Assembly (NCBI GenBank): GCA_018398765.1
Contig: JAHBMJ010003562.1
Span: forward strand, 1 to 10,123
DNA from: Chromera velia
Taxonomy: Eukaryota; Sar; Chromeraceae
DNA length: 10,123 bases
Direction of reading: 5' to 3'
Both the position numbers and the translations under genes were made by a program. Positions 7,115 through 10,123 of the stretch are shown here, one piece after another. Position 1 is the first letter of the stretch. The number at the start of each line of letters is the position of its first letter. The notes under the pieces were generated by a model. That model was not told the origin of the DNA. It saw only the letters and a program-made list of their open reading frames with translations, and searched no databases.

Positions 7115-9172
7115 TCAACTGCAACGAAGGAATTTCGTCTGTCTGTCTGCACGCATGGAACCTGACTGAACCTACTTCACCTTCGCCCCCAACTCCGCAA
7201 GGTTCTCCAACACATATTCCAACTCACCCTGCATGCGAGGCTCGCTCTTACACTGCTTGCTACTCAACTGAAACATCAACGGCTGCGAGGCAGTCACAAC
7301 AACAACAGGAGGCATCTTTCCCCACAATTTTCTGACTAAGTGAGCGATCAACCAAGAGGACTTAACTGCATCACGCATAGCAAGCAACTCAGCTGAAGTC
7401 GTTGACCCCAGCTTTCTTGCCAGCTTCTTGCTGAGCCAAAACACGGTGTTGTCCTCGTTTATCTTCTCAAGATTCGCGATCTCACTTTCATCCACCAACT
7501 GCATCTCGATTCCCAACCTCTCTTCCTTCTTTGCTAACTCATAACTCGCATCTCCCCAAACCAACAGACAGGGGACAGAAGAGACAGAAGAGAGACGTAG
7601 TGGACGAGCAGTCTCTCTAACGTGCCAGAGAGCCTTCTCTGTCACAAGAACAGACGAACGGAACGGACGAGAGTTCGAGCAAGACAGGTGAGAAAAGAGA
7701 AAGGATAGAGAGGGTTGGGTCTTAACCACCCATCCCAAATAACCAACATTCTTCTGCTGTTCAGCCTGCAGAGACAGATCCACATCCTTCTCCTCAGGCA
7801 GTAAAAGGTCCTTTTCTGTCAACGGCTTTCTTGCTTTCTCACTCACACCCTCAGACATCCCTTGAATGTAACTCGACTGATCGAGTAACATCTCACCTAG
7901 ACACATACGAATGGACATGCCAACGTACAGATGTAACTCTCCATTGTCCATTCTTTCTGGCTTGTCAATATTGAATAACCCCTGAATTCCCTTGACATCT
8001 TCATCAACAGAAGGAGAAAACAGAAAAAGATCGTCGACATGCATAACAAGCAACGCAACAGGCTCTCCCTTCCGATTTCTTCTGACCAGAATAGATTCTG
8101 AGATCTCAGTCCACCCCAATGAACGCACCTTCTTCTTGAAGTAGGAGGTGTACACCTTTGGAGCGTCCTTCAGGCCGTATACAGCCTTTTGGATGCGAAT
8201 GAACACACCCGCACGGAGTCCTGGATAGACCTCCACAGGGAGGTTGGAAGGGAGACGCAGCCACACAGCGTCCTTTATCGGGGCCTGGAGAAATGCCGTC
8301 GAGACATCCATCTTGACGGCCTGCAGTCCGCAAGAGACTGTCCACAGAAACGCAACCCTGGCGAGGCTAGGGTCTGCTATACCGGAGTAAGTCTCCAACA
8401 TTCCCCAATCACGCGAGTCCTGAAACCCCTTTGCCATAAGACGGGACTTAGCAACTCGCTTTCCGTCTTTCAGCTTCCACGTTCGAACCCAATGGAGAGA
8501 GACGGCTTTCACTCCCTGCTCAGTCTGCAACGTCTGAGAGGAGAGATCAAACACAGAGCACAAACACCACCTAGCAAGCTCTTTCCGATCGGACTCTTTG
8601 AATAAGCCCTGAGCTACCTCTTCTTCAGTGGCAATGATGTGACCTTTCGCATCATAATTCTCTCTCTGCAACAGCTTTCGTGCCTTTTCAGCCTTTATCA
8701 CTGCACATGCGATCTCTAAATGGCTGTCAAACGCTTTTGCAATGCGGGTTTCCTTCAACTCTCTCCTTTTCTTCCTTCTCTCCCTCACATATCTCTCCCT
8801 CTGACTCTTTGACATCTCAGACCACCTAATAAACTCGGTAGTCGCAGCTTCCTCTGCGGCTTGCTCAGCAACGACATCGACGTCCATAGGGATCTCACTG
8901 TCAGGGACAGGAGGGACAGGAGAGTCTGAGGAATCAGGAGACGGAGGGGCCTGCTTGGCTAGTCTGTCGAGAACAGACTGGGGAACTTCAAAACGACCAT
9001 CAGAAGAGATCTCAAATCTTTCCACAATGTCTTTCTGTTTGAAATTCACCTTTTCAAGCTCAACAGGATGGAACACACCATCATCCCCCTCTCTCAACCG
9101 AGCAGCAGTAATGCCATACGTCTGCTTTACCCCTTCTCTCACAACCTGTCCAGGAAAGAGAGCACCCCCTGA
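7115..9172 (-). pseudogene. copia pol: reverse transcriptase and RNase H
   Basis: A 656-codon open stretch runs from 9142 down to TAG 7172-7174; the same frame is open up to 9172. Residue numbers count from the codon at 9142. Residues 60-180 are a Pro/Ser and then highly charged linker. RT begins near 216 (LHWVRTWKLKDGKRVAKSR). It shows MDVSTAFLQA (278-287, catalytic D279), KAVYGLKDAP (319-328) and MHVDDLFLF with the paired Asp at 370-371, so the RT core looks intact. The TRPD-like motif is degraded (KTQPSLSF, 474-481). RNase H shows GDAS (D531) and SAELLA (E585), but the third acidic site is Ala (VVVTASQPL, A618). Beyond the TAG, the frame continues VQSGSMRADRQTKF to TGA 7115, matching the WVxS..xADxLTK end of copia pol, so the TAG most likely replaces the Trp codon. 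No methionine start is expected, as the domain belonged to a polyprotein. Confidence 0.85.
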
Positions 9173-9757
9173 CTAACGAGCCAGAACACCTCGGAGGGGT
9201 GGGGTACGAACGCCACCAGGTGACGGGGGAAGGCGATCGCTTGGCTCTGCAACGCCGTCATCGGAAGGATCACCCCCGATTTCAGCTTCCGCATCTGATC
9301 GATTGTCCTCCTCCCCCTAACCAACCCAAACCGAACCTCTTCCAATAACGGAATCACTCTCCCTCTCCGCAACTACATCGCTCCTGCCGTCTTTATCAAA
9401 GTCAATTCGCTCGACCCCCAGCCACGACTCCAACTGAATGTATATCGGATGCACACGCAGAGCTCTCCACTGTCCCCCCCGCCGAAGCAAGACAGAGACA
9501 AACTGTGGGCTAGCCGAAGCAAGACAGAGACAAACTGTGGGCTAATAACCCCCCCAAACAGAGCATGCTCACTCTTTTCGAAGGGCCCACCAGCAACGAA
9601 ATTCTGCTGGTGGGAAGGGTCTGCCAAGCGAACAACATCCCCCGCAGTAACAGGAGGGACACCCGACCTCTTGCCAAATAAAGAACAGTTCGGTGAACGG
9701 CCAGTTGAAGCATAAACGACCTCATTCAACGCATTTGCAACATCAGGCTTGTGCCCT
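9173..9757 (-). pseudogene. copia integrase C-terminal end and junction to RT, broken
   Basis: From 9756 downwards on the minus strand, the frame reads VANALNEVVYASTGRSPNCS, then LFGKRSGVPP. This is the conserved N..xxxxTGxSPxxxLFG end of copia integrases. It then runs into a perfect 32-bp duplication, a low-quality stretch and TAG 9373-9375. The segment 9372-9173 reads EEVRFGLVRGRR...LVAFVPHPSEVFWLVSQ, which joins the RT frame if one more G is read in the G5 run (C5 at 9165-9169). The region between about 9480 and 9376 looks more protein-like in another frame (RALRVHPIYIQLESW), so at least one further small indel is likely. The catalytic DDE core of the integrase is not in the window. Confidence 0.65.
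9481..9544. repeat. Perfect 32-bp tandem duplication
   Basis: Two identical 32-bp copies abut: 9481-9512 and 9513-9544, both starting gccgaagcaagacagag and ending gtgggcta. They follow a run of seven C. Since 32 is not a multiple of three, the extra copy shifts the integrase frame. Perfect identity suggests a recent replication-slippage event, or an assembly artefact. Confidence 0.95.
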
Positions 9758-9790
9758 CATAAATGGACTTTTGCCCTCAAGTCGGACTTT
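9752..9790. repeat. Two imperfect ~20-bp tandem copies at the copia truncation point
   Basis: The string tgccctca, 3-4 variable bases, then ggactt occurs at 9752-9770 and again at 9772-9790. The integrase match stops inside this pair. It may be the edge of a tandem satellite into which the copia fragment was joined, or local duplication at a break point. Confidence 0.55.
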
Positions 9791-10094
9791 GACATGTATT
9801 ACGGTATATTATTAAAATGAACTAGTTAGATATAAAATAAATGTTAATATATAAACCATCATTCAACTAGCAATTAAGCTAGCAATTTGAGTAAAAAATT
9901 TTATATCATACTGTAACGTAATTATAACGTACATTAAGCTTATGCTTAAGGTTAATATTTTGGTTCAATCTAGGCAGAGTAGCCAGGACTTGAATAAGTA
10001 TCTCTAAAAAGTATATCACTTTCTTAAATAAGCCTCTTTCGCTTTCAAAACACCTTGTCCGACACTTCAACACGTCTTTCATGAACCAATCACC
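9791..10094. other. AT-rich intergenic or intronic block
   Basis: No coding capacity. It contains ctagcaatt twice (separated by aag, near 9870-9892), a 6-bp-stem inverted repeat ttaagc-ttat-gcttaa at 9934-9949, and ggttcaatctagg at 9962-9974, similar to gtttgaatctagg in the left AT-rich block. This hints that the two blocks belong to one AT-rich repeat family. Composition turns pyrimidine-rich after about 10020. Confidence 0.45.
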
Positions 10095-10123
10095 TCTTTC
10101 CCCGTATTTCCCTCTTCTTGCAG
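10095..10123 (+). other. Probable 3' splice acceptor of a following exon
   Basis: The window ends in a strong pyrimidine tract (ctctttccccgtatttccct, then cttcttgcag). The last four bases of context, ttgcag, equal those at the acceptor at 41-46. An exon of a further + strand gene probably starts at the next base. The intron would then include at least part of the AT-rich block. No coding sequence of that gene is inside the window. Confidence 0.5.

Larger units (their letters stand above)
6834..9757 (-). mobile_element. Truncated Ty1/copia LTR-retrotransposon remnant
   Basis: Read on the minus strand, the order is end of integrase, a post-integrase region, reverse transcriptase, RNase H and a candidate 3' LTR. 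This IN-RT-RH order defines the copia type; Ty3/gypsy elements have IN last. Gag, protease, most of the integrase and the 5' LTR are absent, and the match stops near 9757 beside a short repeat and AT-rich DNA. Inactivating changes include a frameshift in a C5 run (9165-9169), TAG at 7172-7174 and 9373-9375, a 32-bp tandem duplication at 9481-9544, and loss of one RNase H Asp. It is oriented opposite to the LINE. Confidence 0.8.

Noticed and set aside
8189-8605. 138-codon plus-strand open frame opposite the copia RT
   Set aside because: It overlaps the strongly supported RT core on the minus strand and has no family pattern of its own.
9934-9949. Inverted repeat ttaagc-ttat-gcttaa as a terminator or RNA hairpin
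   Set aside because: A 6-bp AT-rich stem in AT-rich eukaryotic DNA is expected by chance and is not followed by any supporting signal.

Overview
This window looks like nuclear DNA of a protist with large intergenic regions, most likely a chromerid alga (Chromera velia-like) or another alveolate related to coccidians. Four things point that way: an intron-containing gene with a pyrimidine-rich ...cttgcag acceptor, a secreted-type protein built of CPxG...C modules that recall coccidian/Cryptosporidium oocyst wall proteins, strong C-ending codon bias in that gene only, and a downstream region filled with dead LINE and Ty1/copia retrotransposons. The species assignment is an inference; no bacterial gene organisation is visible.

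Layout. Positions 1-46 are the end of an intron. Positions 47-2327 (+) are the 3'-terminal exon of a modular Cys/Ser/Thr-rich protein with about 13 two-cysteine modules and a long Ser/Thr/Glu/Tyr-rich spacer; a 5-nt loss near 283 breaks its frame and removes one module's first Cys-Pro. Positions 2328-2915 are 3' flank with no recognisable gene. Positions 2916-3205 are an AT-rich block. Positions about 3206-6626 (+) hold a 5'-truncated non-LTR (LINE) retrotransposon with an APE-type endonuclease, a very basic and acidic linker, reverse transcriptase and a C-terminal region. All of it lies in one reading frame with eight internal stop codons and no indels. Positions about 6834-9757 (-) hold a 5'-truncated Ty1/copia remnant: a possible 3' LTR, RNase H and RT in a 656-codon open stretch, and a broken integrase end carrying a perfect 32-bp tandem duplication. 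A second AT-rich block (9791-10060) and a pyrimidine-rich tract ending exactly in an AG acceptor (10123) close the window, so another exon probably begins just outside.

How the parts relate. Only the first gene looks like functional host sequence. The LINE and copia are independent, oppositely oriented insertions in the space between it and the possible next exon, and both are inactivated (lost catalytic residues, stops, frameshifts). I see no operon, no defence system and no RNA gene. The most interesting items are the modular wall-like protein with its frame break, and the indel-free, substitution-only decay of the LINE.
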